DNA from: Halomonas lysinitropha
Lineage (GTDB): Bacteria > Pseudomonadota > Gammaproteobacteria > Pseudomonadales > Halomonadaceae
DNA: 64,000 nucleotides
Direction of reading: 5' to 3'
Assembly (NCBI RefSeq): GCF_902500215.1
Contig: NZ_CABVOU010000027.1
Location: 1-64,000, forward strand
The notes under the pieces are model-generated. The model did no database searches. It worked only from the letters and a program-made list of their open reading frames with translations, and was not told where the DNA came from. Positions 44,253 through 52,412 of this stretch are shown one piece after another; position 1 is the first letter of the stretch, and each line of letters starts with the position of its first letter. The position numbers were made by a program, and so were the translations under genes.

Positions 44253-45153
44253 TCCCTTCCAGCACCGCGAAGGAGGTCTCCCGGGCAGTGCGCAGGAAGT
44301 CTTCCATCCAGGGCGCGCCGCGGGTCTCCTCGCGGATGGCCGCGAACAGCGTGCTCCATACTCCCTTCTCGCCCAGGGCCACGGCCTTGACGTAGTCGCG
44401 TTCCAGATACTCGGTCAGCGCCCAGTTGGGCAAGGCGCAGACGCCGCGTCCGCTGGCCACCAGCTGCATCATCATGATCGTCAGCTCGGCGGTACGCACT
44501 TCCTGCGGTCGCACCCCGGCGGGGTCGAGAAACTGAGTGAAGACGTCCAGCCGGGAGTGCTCCACCGGATAGGTGATCAGGGTCTCCTCGGCCAGTTCTT
44601 CGGGGGTGACGAAGGGGCGACTCGCCAGAGGATGCTGGCGGGCCACGGCCAGCAGCCCCTCATAGCGGAACAGCGGCTCGTAGTGGAGGCCGGGCAGCGG
44701 CTGGGGGTCGGCGGTGATCACCAGGTCGAGCTGTTCACGGGCCAGCGCCGGCAAGGGGTCGAAGTGGTGGCCGCCGGGGATGTCGATCTCCACCTCCGGC
44801 CAGTGGTCACGGAAATGGTCGATGGTGGGCATCAGCCACTGGAAGCAGCTGTGGCATTCGATGGCCATATGCAGCCGCCCCTGCTCGTTGCCGGCCAGCC
44901 TGGCCAGGTCGCGCTCGGCCATGCGCACCAGCGGCAGGACCTGCTCCGCCAGGGTCAGCAGGCGCTCCCCGGCCCGGGTGAACTCCACCGGTTTCGACTT
45001 ACGCAGGAACAGCGGGCTGCCCAGGCGTTCCTCCAGGTCCTTGATCTGGTGGGAGAGGGCCGACTGGGTCAGGTGCACGCGTTCGGCGGCCTCTACCAGG
45101 GAGCCGGCATCGCGCAGGGCGACCAGGGTGCGCAGGTGACGGAGTTCGAGCAT
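44239..45153 (-). CDS. metR: LysR-family activator of methionine biosynthesis
   Basis: 304 aa. The N-terminal winged helix (about 1-60: MLELRHLRTLVALRDAGSLVEAAERVHLTQSALSHQIKDLEER) is followed by the co-inducer domain, in which MetR responds to homocysteine. The divergent location beside metE, as in E. coli, supports MetR over another LysR protein. A MetR-like site lies just before the start. Confidence 0.9.
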   Translation of the reverse strand: MLELRHLRTLVALRDAGSLVEAAERVHLTQSALSHQIKDLEERLGSPLFLRKSKPVEFTRAGERLLTLAEQVLPLVRMAERDLARLAGNEQGRLHMAIECHSCFQWLMPTIDHFRDHWPEVEIDIPGGHHFDPLPALAREQLDLVITADPQPLPGLHYEPLFRYEGLLAVARQHPLASRPFVTPEELAEETLITYPVEHSRLDVFTQFLDPAGVRPQEVRTAELTIMMMQLVASGRGVCALPNWALTEYLERDYVKAVALGEKGVWSTLFAAIREETRGAPWMEDFLRTARETSFAVLEGIRPV

Positions 45154-45164
45154 TCGAGTGAGCC

Positions 45165-45177
45165 TGATTCATCTTCA
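45165..45177. promoter_or_regulatory. Candidate MetR site between metR and metE
   Basis: TGATTCATCTTCA fits the MetR consensus TGAA-N5-TTCA with one mismatch and lies 12 bp from the metR start. It could serve metR autoregulation and activation of metE. The intergenic region is 103 bp. Confidence 0.5.
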
Positions 45178-45256
45178 AGATTAGTAAGTTTAGTTTGATT
45201 CACATCCGCTGGCCAGCGAGACTTCCCGGCATCATTCATGCAAAAAGGACGTCATC

Positions 45257-47563
45257 ATGACGCTGGCTCATGTCATCGGCTATCCGCGCATCGGCGCGGA
45301 TCGTGAACTGAAGCGTGCCACCGAGGCCTACTGGCAGGGCGACATCGACCGCGAGGCCCTGGAGGCCACCGGACGCGCCCAGCGCCTGGCGAACTGGGCG
45401 GTCCAGCGTGAGGCCGGGCTCGACCTGGTGACGGTGGGGGACTTCGCCTTCTACGATCAGGTGCTCGATGTCTCGGTGCTGCTGGGAGCGGTGCCGGAAC
45501 GCTTCGGGGCCGAGGCGGAGGTGACACGCGGCGAGGTGTCGCTGGACACCGCCTTCCGCATGGCGCGAGGGCGGGCCCCCAGCGGCGAGCCGGCCGCGGC
45601 CTGCGAGATGACCAAGTACTTCGATACCAACTATCACTATCTGGTCCCGGAGCTGCACGCCGGCCAGACCTTTCGTCTGGCCAGCAGCCGCCTCTTCGAC
45701 CAGGTGGACGAGGCCCGGACCGCCGGCCACCCGGTCAAGGTGGCCCTGACCGGTCCCTTGACCTGGCTGTGGCTGGGCAAGGGGCGCGGCGAGGCTCGCG
45801 AGGGCTTCGATCGGCTGGCGCTGCTCGACGGTATCCTCGATGTCTATACCGAGGTGCTGGAACGTCTGGCCGGGCAGGGCGTCGAGTGGGTCCAGCTCGA
45901 CGAACCGGCCCTGGTGCAGGACCTGCCCCTCGCCTGGCGGCAGGCCTTCGAGCGTGCCTACCATCGGCTGCAGACGGCCCCGGTCAAGCTGCTGCTGGCG
46001 AGCCCCTTCGGTGGCCTGGGCGACAACCTTTCCCTGGCGGTGGGCCTGCCGGTGGATGGCCTGCACATCGACATGGTGCGCGCTCCGGCACAGCTGGAGT
46101 CGGTGCTGGATCGCCTGCTGCCCCACAAGGTGCTCTCGGTGGGCGCCATCGACGGGCGCAACGTCTGGCGGGCCGATCTGGCCCTGCTGCGAGAGTGCCT
46201 GGCCACGGCGCGCATGCGCCTGGGTGAGCGGCTGTGGATCGCCACCAGCTGCTCGCTGCTGCACGTGCCGGTGGACCTGGCCGCCGAAACCACGCTGGAT
46301 GTCGAGCTCAGGAGCTGGCTGGCCTTCGCCCGACAGAAGCTCGACGAGACGGCCACCCTGGCGCGCCTGCTGGATGGCCGTGCCAGCGCCGCCGACCGTG
46401 ATCGCGTGGAGGCCGCGAGCCGGGCCCTGCAGTCGCGTCGCGAGGCCCCGCGCCTGCATCGCCCCGAGGTGGCCGAGCGGCTGGCCGGAATCACGGAAAC
46501 CGATACCCGGCGGCGGTCTCCCTTTGCCGAGCGCGCCCTGGCCCAGCAGCGCCACCTTGCGCTGCCTCTGTTCCCCACCACCACGATCGGCTCCTTCCCC
46601 CAGACGTCGGAAATCCGCGCCGACCGTCGCGCCTTCAAGGCCGGCGAGCTCTCGCGTGAGGGCTATGAGGCGCGGATGCGCCAGGAGATCGCCCGGGTGG
46701 TGGCCCGGCAGGAGGCGCTGGGCATTGACATGCCGGTGCATGGCGAGCCCGAGCGCAACGACATGGTCGAGTACTTCGGCGAGCAGCTCGACGGCTACGC
46801 CTTCACGCGCTTTGGCTGGGTGCAGAGCTACGGGACGCGCTGCGTCAAGCCGCCGATCCTCTTCGGCGACGTGGTGCGCCCGGCGGCCATGACGGTGCGC
46901 TGGAGCGAATATGCCCAGTCGCTCACCGAGCGGCCGATGAAGGGGATGCTCACGGGACCGGTCACCCTGCTGCAGTGGTCCTTCGTGCGCGACGACCAGC
47001 CCCGCGAGACCACCTGCCGGCAGATCGCCCTGGCGCTGCGCGACGAGGTCCTCGACCTCGAGGCGGCGGGCATCCGCGCCATTCAGATCGACGAGCCGGC
47101 GCTGCGCGAGGGGCTGCCGCTACGCCGCGCCGAGTGGCAGGGCTACCTCGACTGGGCGGTCGAGAGCTTCCGCCTGGCCGCCTCGGGGGTGCGCGACGAG
47201 ACCCAGATCCATACCCACATGTGCTATGCGGAGTTCAACGACATCATCGAGTCGATTGCCGCCCTGGACGCCGATGTGATCACCATCGAGACCTCGCGCT
47301 CGGCGATGGAACTGCTCGACGCCTTCCACGACTTCGCCTACCCCAACGCCATCGGGCCGGGGGTCTACGACATCCACTCGCCCAACATTCCCGAGGTGGC
47401 CTGGATGGTGGCGTTGATGGAGAAGGCCGCCGAGCGCATCCCGGTCGAGCGGCTCTGGGTGAACCCGGATTGCGGCCTCAAGACTCGCGGCTGGGCCGAG
47501 GTGGAGCCGGCCCTGGCCCACATGGTCGAGTCGGCGCGGGAGCTGAGGCGTCGCCATGGCTGA
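45257..47563 (+). CDS. metE: Cobalamin-independent methionine synthase
   Basis: 768 aa. Transfers a methyl group from 5-methyltetrahydropteroyltriglutamate to homocysteine. The N-terminal barrel begins [22 protein letters not shown]; the catalytic C-terminal barrel starts at [19 protein letters not shown]. Zn ligands lie in [11 protein letters not shown] (His and Cys), a Glu in VITIETSRS, and a Cys in [18 protein letters not shown] lies upstream of the start. It is divergent from metR. Confidence 0.95.
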   Translation: MTLAHVIGYPRIGADRELKRATEAYWQGDIDREALEATGRAQRLANWAVQREAGLDLVTVGDFAFYDQVLDVSVLLGAVPERFGAEAEVTRGEVSLDTAFRMARGRAPSGEPAAACEMTKYFDTNYHYLVPELHAGQTFRLASSRLFDQVDEARTAGHPVKVALTGPLTWLWLGKGRGEAREGFDRLALLDGILDVYTEVLERLAGQGVEWVQLDEPALVQDLPLAWRQAFERAYHRLQTAPVKLLLASPFGGLGDNLSLAVGLPVDGLHIDMVRAPAQLESVLDRLLPHKVLSVGAIDGRNVWRADLALLRECLATARMRLGERLWIATSCSLLHVPVDLAAETTLDVELRSWLAFARQKLDETATLARLLDGRASAADRDRVEAASRALQSRREAPRLHRPEVAERLAGITETDTRRRSPFAERALAQQRHLALPLFPTTTIGSFPQTSEIRADRRAFKAGELSREGYEARMRQEIARVVARQEALGIDMPVHGEPERNDMVEYFGEQLDGYAFTRFGWVQSYGTRCVKPPILFGDVVRPAAMTVRWSEYAQSLTERPMKGMLTGPVTLLQWSFVRDDQPRETTCRQIALALRDEVLDLEAAGIRAIQIDEPALREGLPLRRAEWQGYLDWAVESFRLAASGVRDETQIHTHMCYAEFNDIIESIAALDADVITIETSRSAMELLDAFHDFAYPNAIGPGVYDIHSPNIPEVAWMVALMEKAAERIPVERLWVNPDCGLKTRGWAEVEPALAHMVESARELRRRHG

Positions 47564-47655
47564 TGCCCAGCGTTGAGCCCGAAGCCGGCGCACGAGGACG
47601 AAGTGGCTGGTATGCTGCGGCCTCAGGGAACATCGCCGACACGCAAGGAGCCGCC

Positions 47656-48420
47656 ATGTCCCGTCATACCGTTTCCGCCGCCCGCCCCCTCGTCCTGCTG
47701 GGGGCGGCCCTGTGGCTTGCCGGCTGCGCCGCCACCCCCGACGGCGCGGCGACACGCCCCGAGGTCAGCGATCGCGGGGCCTCCCGCGAGGATGCGGCCC
47801 CCGAGGCATCGCCCACCGCGCCGCTGATGCCCTCGCTCTTCTTCCCCGGCGAGGCCAGAGCACTGACTGCCTGGCGCTGCACGCCGGCCCAGGACCTGGT
47901 CACTGCAGCGACCGAGGAGGAGCTGAGGCTCTGGTCCGCCCATGGGGCCTACCGGTTGCCGCCGGCGGTAGTGGCCAGCGGTGCCCGCTACCAGCAGGGC
48001 GAGCTCAGCTTCTGGAACAAGGGCGACGAGGCGGTGGTAGAGAGCGACAGCGGGCGGCTCGACTGCACCCGCGACCTGAGCCAGGAGGTGCTCACCCGTC
48101 GTCAGCGGCCAGGCACCATGTTCCACGCCCGCGGCAATGAGCCGGGCTGGGTGGTCAACCTGGCCAGCGACCGGCCCGAGGCGACCCTGGTGCTGGACTA
48201 CGGCGAGCGTGAGCTGACCCTGCCCTACCGGGTAACGACCCTGGATAACGACGAGGGGCGCATGATCCTGGCCAGCGGTCGGGCGGATACGCCCTTCCGG
48301 CTGCGCCTCGAGGCGCGGGCCTGCTTCGACAGCATGAGCGGTCAGCCCTTTCCGGCACGGGTCACCCTGAGCATTGACGGCGAGCAGTATCGGGGCTGCG
48401 GTCAGGGTATCGCGCCCTGA
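47656..48420 (+). CDS. Outer-membrane lipoprotein with MliC-like domain
   Basis: 254 aa. The lipobox LAGC ends the signal peptide at about residue 24. After a disordered spacer, residues about 60-140 resemble MliC, the membrane-bound inhibitor of c-type lysozyme (WRCTPAQDLVTAATEEELRLW and YQQGELSFWNKGDEAVVE). The C-terminal part (about 145-254, FHARGNEPGWVVNLASDR and VTLSIDGEQYRGCGQ) resembles the COG3650-type domain found beside MliC in other lipoproteins. AAGGAG lies 5 bases before the ATG. Confidence 0.75.
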   Translation: MSRHTVSAARPLVLLGAALWLAGCAATPDGAATRPEVSDRGASREDAAPEASPTAPLMPSLFFPGEARALTAWRCTPAQDLVTAATEEELRLWSAHGAYRLPPAVVASGARYQQGELSFWNKGDEAVVESDSGRLDCTRDLSQEVLTRRQRPGTMFHARGNEPGWVVNLASDRPEATLVLDYGERELTLPYRVTTLDNDEGRMILASGRADTPFRLRLEARACFDSMSGQPFPARVTLSIDGEQYRGCGQGIAP

Positions 48421-48435
48421 CGGGATGCCGGGAGC

Positions 48436-49503
48436 TCAGCACGGGTAGGACGTACGGATCAGCCACTGGCGGGGCACGAAGTCGCTGGTGCACAGTACCG
48501 GCTCGGGGCTCAGGATTCGCGTGCCCAGGAGAGCAAGGGCTTCGCGCGTATTGCTGGACTTGGCCGGGAGCTGTTCGGAGGTCTCGACCGATTGCCAGCT
48601 GCCGCTCTCGCGAGTGGCCAGGGTGAAGGTGAAGGGGTGGAAGCCGGGAAAACCGAGCCGCAGATCGGTGGCCACCAGCGTCTTGCGGCCGTCGATCTGG
48701 CGGGTCTCGTAGCGCAGGAAGGGGCCGGCGAACCAGTCGAGCCGCTGACCGCGTGCCGTGCCGAGTGCCGTCGCCTCTAGTGGGGCGCCACGGGCATAGG
48801 TCTCCAGCTGGGGTACGCTATCGCCGTCGAGCACGCCCGCCAGCGCTTCGTGATAGTGCTCGCCGTCGGCGACCGTGACCCGCCACAGCAGGATATTGAA
48901 GGGGGTTGGCTGGACCAGTCGCGGCGCCTCCTGCAGGCCATTGTCGGCCAGTACCGGTTCGATACGCGATTCGACCAGCTGCTTGGCGCCGACGGCCAGC
49001 ACCAGGTAGGCGCAGGAGAGGGCCAGCCCCCAGCGCGTTGCCCGCTGCACCTTGCCGCTGACCAGCGCTACGCCGATACCTGCCAGCAGCAGCAGGCTGT
49101 AGAGCGGGTCGATGATAAACACGATGGGCCAGGCCGCGGGACGCTCCTCCATTGGCCACCAGAGCTGGGTGCCGTAGGTGGTCAGGGCGTCGAGCAGCGG
49201 ATGGGTCAGCAGGATGAGCCCGAAGAAGAGCCCCCAGTGGCGCAGGGAGATATCCCGGGCCGCGGCAAGGCGCGCCGAGAGCAGCGCCAGGGCGATGGCC
49301 AGTCCCGCCAGTACGAACAGCGAGTGGGAGAAGCCGCGGTGTTCGGTGACGTTGGCCACGGCATCGCCGTAGTCGATGATCACGTCCAGATCGGGCAGGG
49401 TGCCGAGGGCCGCGCCAAGGAGGACCGCCTTGCGGCCCAGCCGCCGGCCGAGCACGGTCCCGCCGATTGCCGCGCCCAGGGCGGCCTGGGTAATCGAATC
49501 CAT
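48436..49503 (-). CDS. YdjM-like membrane-bound metal-dependent hydrolase
   Basis: 355 aa. The family start MDSITQAALGAAIGGTVLGRRLGRKAVLLGAALGTLPDLDVII, with its Asp residues, and EHRGFSHSLFVL and THPLLDALTTYGTQL give the H/D pattern proposed to bind metal. About four to five helices in the first 190 residues are followed by a soluble C-terminal domain of about 160 residues. The family is known from LexA-regulated YdjM of E. coli; no LexA box was seen here. Confidence 0.87.
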   Translation of the reverse strand: MDSITQAALGAAIGGTVLGRRLGRKAVLLGAALGTLPDLDVIIDYGDAVANVTEHRGFSHSLFVLAGLAIALALLSARLAAARDISLRHWGLFFGLILLTHPLLDALTTYGTQLWWPMEERPAAWPIVFIIDPLYSLLLLAGIGVALVSGKVQRATRWGLALSCAYLVLAVGAKQLVESRIEPVLADNGLQEAPRLVQPTPFNILLWRVTVADGEHYHEALAGVLDGDSVPQLETYARGAPLEATALGTARGQRLDWFAGPFLRYETRQIDGRKTLVATDLRLGFPGFHPFTFTLATRESGSWQSVETSEQLPAKSSNTREALALLGTRILSPEPVLCTSDFVPRQWLIRTSYPC

Positions 49504-49625
49504 CGAGAGGCGTTCCTCGCAGCGAGAGTGCCCGGTTATGATGCCACGGTCGATGTCTGGGTTCTCCTAAACTCCCCATAGACAGGAGCTATCTCGATTC
49601 ATAGCAAGAGGCGCCGGGGATAATC

Positions 49626-49793
49626 CGTAGGGGGGGTCCTACGCCAGGGGTGAGGAGCACTGCTCCGAACGGGCTGGCCATGGATGGCCAGCACCGGACC
49701 TGCAAGCGGAGCGGGACGCGAGAGCGCAGCAGGGCGTCGGTAGCGTACAAGGAGGTATTCACAGCGCCTCCCCGATGGCCCGACACTTCGGGG
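49626..49793. repeat. Multi-hairpin intergenic element
   Basis: Five stems lie in 168 bp: CGTAGG/CCTACG (49626-49643), GGAGCA/TGCTCC (49654-49666), GCTGGCCAT/ATGGCCAGC (49673-49692), GGAGG/CCTCC (49751-49771) and CCCCGA/TCGGGG (49770-49793). The last two overlap by two bases and are mutually exclusive. The surrounding gap 49504-49836 (333 bp) holds no credible gene. This could be a mobile intergenic repeat or a structured RNA; copy number is unknown. Confidence 0.55.
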
Positions 49794-49836
49794 ATTATCG
49801 ACGGAACAGCCCCGAGTGACTGCGATAGCTCTTTTC

Positions 49837-50373
49837 TCAGGCCTGAGCCCAGGGCGGCCTCGCGGCCAGGATACGCGCCTGCACCGGGCAGTCGTCGCGG
49901 TGGGCGCCGGGGAGGTAGCCGGTGCTCATCAGCAGCTCGCCGACGATCTCAGGACCGGTGAAGCGAAAGGTCCGTTTGAAGAGCTTGACCCAGTCGGCGT
50001 GGGGGAGCGGATGATGGTGGTCGAGCCAGGCGTGCAGGCTGCCGTGCTCGCCCTGCAGCGCCTGAACCACCCCGGCATTGTGGATCACGGCATCGACCTT
50101 GAGACTATTTCGGATGATGCCGGCATCGGCCAGCAGCCGCGCCCGTTCGGCCTCGCCGTAGTTGGCGATGCGGTCGATGTCGAAGCCCTCGAAGGCGGCC
50201 CGGAAGGCCTCGCGCTTCTTCAGCACGGTCAGCCAGGAGAGCCCCGCCTGGTTGATCTCCAGCACCAGGCGTTCGAAGAGAGTTCGGTCATCCGTCACCG
50301 GGAAGCCGTATTCGTGGTCGTGATAGGGCCCGTGGAACGGATGCCCGGGGGCCAGGTCGCAGTAGTGGCTCAC
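49837..50373 (-). CDS. tag: DNA-3-methyladenine glycosylase I
   Basis: 178 aa. Removes 3-methyladenine from alkylated DNA as the first step of base excision. The family pattern FHGPYHDHEYGFPVTDDRTLFERLVLEINQAGLSWLTVLKKREAFR is clear. The four predicted Zn ligands are C5, H18, H158 and C162. The active-site glutamate lies in LVLEINQAGLSW. It is slightly shorter than the E. coli enzyme (187 aa). Confidence 0.92.
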   Translation of the reverse strand: MSHYCDLAPGHPFHGPYHDHEYGFPVTDDRTLFERLVLEINQAGLSWLTVLKKREAFRAAFEGFDIDRIANYGEAERARLLADAGIIRNSLKVDAVIHNAGVVQALQGEHGSLHAWLDHHHPLPHADWVKLFKRTFRFTGPEIVGELLMSTGYLPGAHRDDCPVQARILAARPPWAQA

Positions 50374-50453
50374 GCTGTTGCTCCAGGGGGTAGCAGTGGG
50401 GTCTAGAGATAGCCGACAATCGTGCCGATACCTTATATCGGGGAGTGCCCGTC

Positions 50454-50906
50454 ATGACATCATCGCTACGCCTGACCCTCGCCGGCGCTCTGCTGGCCGT
50501 TATCGCCATCCCTGCCTGGGCCGAGACGCCCGTGGTGGAGATGCACAAGGACCCGAACTGCGGCTGCTGTACGGCCTGGGCCGAGCACCTGGAGGCCGAG
50601 GGCTTCGAGGTAAGACAGCACGAGACCCGCGATATGCGGGCGGTGAAGATCGAGCATGGTGTCTCGCCCGGGCTCGCTTCCTGCCATACCGCGGTGGTGG
50701 ATGGCTACGTGATCGAGGGTCATGTCCCGGCGGCCGACATCCGTCGCCTGCTGGAGGAGCGTCCGGACGTGGCGGGCCTCGCGGTGCCGGGGATGCCCCA
50801 TGGCTCCCCCGGCATGGAAACCGGACGCCAGGACGACTACGCGGTGCTGGGCTGGTCTCACGACGACCGCACGCCGGCGATCTTCAACGAGTACACCCAA
50901 GACTGA
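50454..50906 (+). CDS. DUF411 periplasmic metal-binding protein
   Basis: 150 aa. A signal peptide (about 1-22, ending AWA) precedes a thioredoxin-like domain with the family motif VEMHKDPNCGCCTAWAEHLEAEGF, whose CGCC can bind copper, and SCHTAVVDGYVIEGHVPAADIRRLLEE. DUF411 proteins often sit in copper-resistance clusters; none is visible here. GGGGAG lies 9 bases before the ATG at 50454. The glyoxalase gene follows after 17 bp. Confidence 0.87.
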   Translation: MTSSLRLTLAGALLAVIAIPAWAETPVVEMHKDPNCGCCTAWAEHLEAEGFEVRQHETRDMRAVKIEHGVSPGLASCHTAVVDGYVIEGHVPAADIRRLLEERPDVAGLAVPGMPHGSPGMETGRQDDYAVLGWSHDDRTPAIFNEYTQD

Positions 50907-50923
50907 AGCGACAGGAGTTCCCC

Positions 50924-51364
50924 ATGCAGTATCTGCACACCATGGTGCGCGTCAGCGACCTCGACGCCTCGCTGCACTTCTACTGCGACCTGCTCGGCCT
51001 GACCGAGGTGCGTCGCAAGGAAAGCGAGAAGGGTCGCTTCACCCTGGTCTTCCTGGCCGCCCCGGAGGACGAGGCGCGCTCCGCCGAGCTCAAGGCGCCG
51101 GAGCTGGAGTTGACCTGGAACTGGGACCCGGAGGAGTACACCGGCGGGCGCAACTTCGGCCACCTGGCCTACCGGGTGGACGACATCTATGCCCTCTGCG
51201 AGCACCTGCAGGCGAACGGCGTGACCATCAACCGTCCGCCCCGGGATGGTCACATGGCCTTCGTCAGGAGCCCCGACAATATCTCCGTCGAGTTGCTGCA
51301 GAAGGGGGATCCCCAGGAACCGAAAGAGCCCTGGGTGTCGATGGAGAACATCGGCACCTGGTAA
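50924..51364 (+). CDS. Glyoxalase I-like VOC protein
   Basis: 146 aa. All four metal ligands of glyoxalase I are in register: H5 (YLHTMVRV), E62 (LELTWNW), H80 (FGHLAYRV) and E123 (ISVELLQK). It therefore probably isomerises the methylglyoxal-glutathione hemithioacetal to S-lactoylglutathione. The sequence is close in layout to E. coli GloA (135 aa) with a slightly longer loop. AGGAG lies 6 bases before the ATG at 50924. Confidence 0.87.
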   Translation: MQYLHTMVRVSDLDASLHFYCDLLGLTEVRRKESEKGRFTLVFLAAPEDEARSAELKAPELELTWNWDPEEYTGGRNFGHLAYRVDDIYALCEHLQANGVTINRPPRDGHMAFVRSPDNISVELLQKGDPQEPKEPWVSMENIGTW

Positions 51365-51394
51365 TCGTAAGGGACAGGCGGTCGGGCGGCAGGC

Positions 51395-51799
51395 TCAATC
51401 CGGCCGCCAGGCCATGCGTCCGCTGCCCAGGAAGACCAGCGCCAGGGCGCCGAACAGGAAGAAGCCCTGCAGTTCCAGGGCCCAGCCGCCGTTGCCCTTG
51501 AAGGCCGTGAGTTCCCCCATGTGCACCAGGAAGATAGCCACCACCATGTTGGCGGCCATCAGCAGCCCCGCCACGCGGCTTCGCCAGCCGATCAGCGCCA
51601 TCAGCGGCGCCACCACCTCGCCGATCAGCACGCCGTAGGCGAGTACGGTCGGCAGGCCCTGACCGGCCAGGGTATTGCCGACCCAGGTCAGGTTGCCCGG
51701 GTCGAGCAGCTTGGTCAGCCCGTGAGGGAGCAGCAGGCCGGCCACGGTGAGTCGCAGGATCAGCTTGCCGAGGGCATCGTTGTGAAGCGCTTGGAGCAT
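51395..51799 (-). CDS. DoxX-family inner-membrane protein
   Basis: 134 aa with four hydrophobic helices. DoxX features are LILRLTVAGLLLPHGLTKLLDPGNL, VLAYGVLIGEVVAPLMALIGWRSRVAGLLMAANM and ALALVFLGSGRMAWR. Function in this family is broadly redox or electron-transfer related but not defined. GAGG lies 7 bases before the ATG. It converges with the glyoxalase gene and is divergent from the META gene by 35 bp. Confidence 0.86.
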   Translation of the reverse strand: MLQALHNDALGKLILRLTVAGLLLPHGLTKLLDPGNLTWVGNTLAGQGLPTVLAYGVLIGEVVAPLMALIGWRSRVAGLLMAANMVVAIFLVHMGELTAFKGNGGWALELQGFFLFGALALVFLGSGRMAWRPD

Positions 51800-51834
51800 G
51801 CGGGGCCTCGTGGGGGAGAAAAAAGGAAGATACC

Positions 51835-52287
51835 ATGATGATCAAGTCGTTACGCGACACCTTGCTGCTGGCGGCTGTCGCCCTGCTGCTGGCCGCCTGC
51901 AGCAGTCCCCCGGCTCCCCGGCTCGATGAGCCCGCGGCCCGGCTCGAGGGGCCGGTGGTCGACCAGCGCTGGAACCTGCTGCTGGTGGGCACCAACGAGC
52001 GCCTCGAGATGCCGGAGCGCCCCCATTTCGTGATCGACCGCGATGGCCGGGTGAGTGGCAGCGACGGCTGCAACCGACTCACCGGCCGGGCCGCGCTGGG
52101 GGAGAACAACCGCATCGCCTTCTCGGACCTGGCCACCACCCGGCGGGCCTGCCCCAACGCCGACGATGCCGCCCGGGTGACCGGCATGCTGGAGAACGCC
52201 TACCGCTACCTGATCGACCACGACCGGCTGGTGTTCTTCGGCCCCGATCAGCGGGTGCTGGGCGGCTGGCGCCGCGCCAACGGCTAG
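51835..52287 (+). CDS. META-domain lipoprotein (HslJ-like)
   Basis: 150 aa. Signal peptide with lipobox LAAC at about 18-21. The META domain (about 40-150) carries RWNLLLVGTNERLEMPERPHFVI, GSDGCNRLTGRAALG and TRRACPNADDAARVTGMLENAYRYLIDHDRLVFFG, with the conserved Cys residues. HslJ-type proteins are linked to outer-membrane stress and novobiocin resistance in E. coli. AAGGAAG precedes the ATG; ATG 51838 is an alternative. Confidence 0.87.
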   Translation: MMIKSLRDTLLLAAVALLLAACSSPPAPRLDEPAARLEGPVVDQRWNLLLVGTNERLEMPERPHFVIDRDGRVSGSDGCNRLTGRAALGENNRIAFSDLATTRRACPNADDAARVTGMLENAYRYLIDHDRLVFFGPDQRVLGGWRRANG

Positions 52288-52307
52288 CTCCTGAAGCGCA
52301 CAAGACG

Positions 52308-52328
52308 GCGCCGCCCCGAGGGCGGCGC
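52308..52328. terminator. Terminator-like hairpin between META gene and valS
   Basis: GCGCCGCC (52308-52315) and GGCGGCGC (52321-52328) form an exact 8-bp stem with a 5-nt loop, followed by TGTTGT. It can end the META-gene transcript. It also lies about 85 bp beyond the valS stop on the minus strand, so it may serve both. Confidence 0.5.
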
Positions 52329-52412
52329 TGTTGTATCCGCTCAACGCCTTAGCGTCGTTCTGCCGTCATCGGGGCCGTTAGCGATTTTCGGCCGGGTTCG
52401 GGGCCGTGTAGA

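Noticed and set aside
45236..46741. Minus-strand ORF (501 codons) opposite metE
   Set aside because: Antisense to metE, low-complexity Q/H/G-rich translation and no ribosome binding site.
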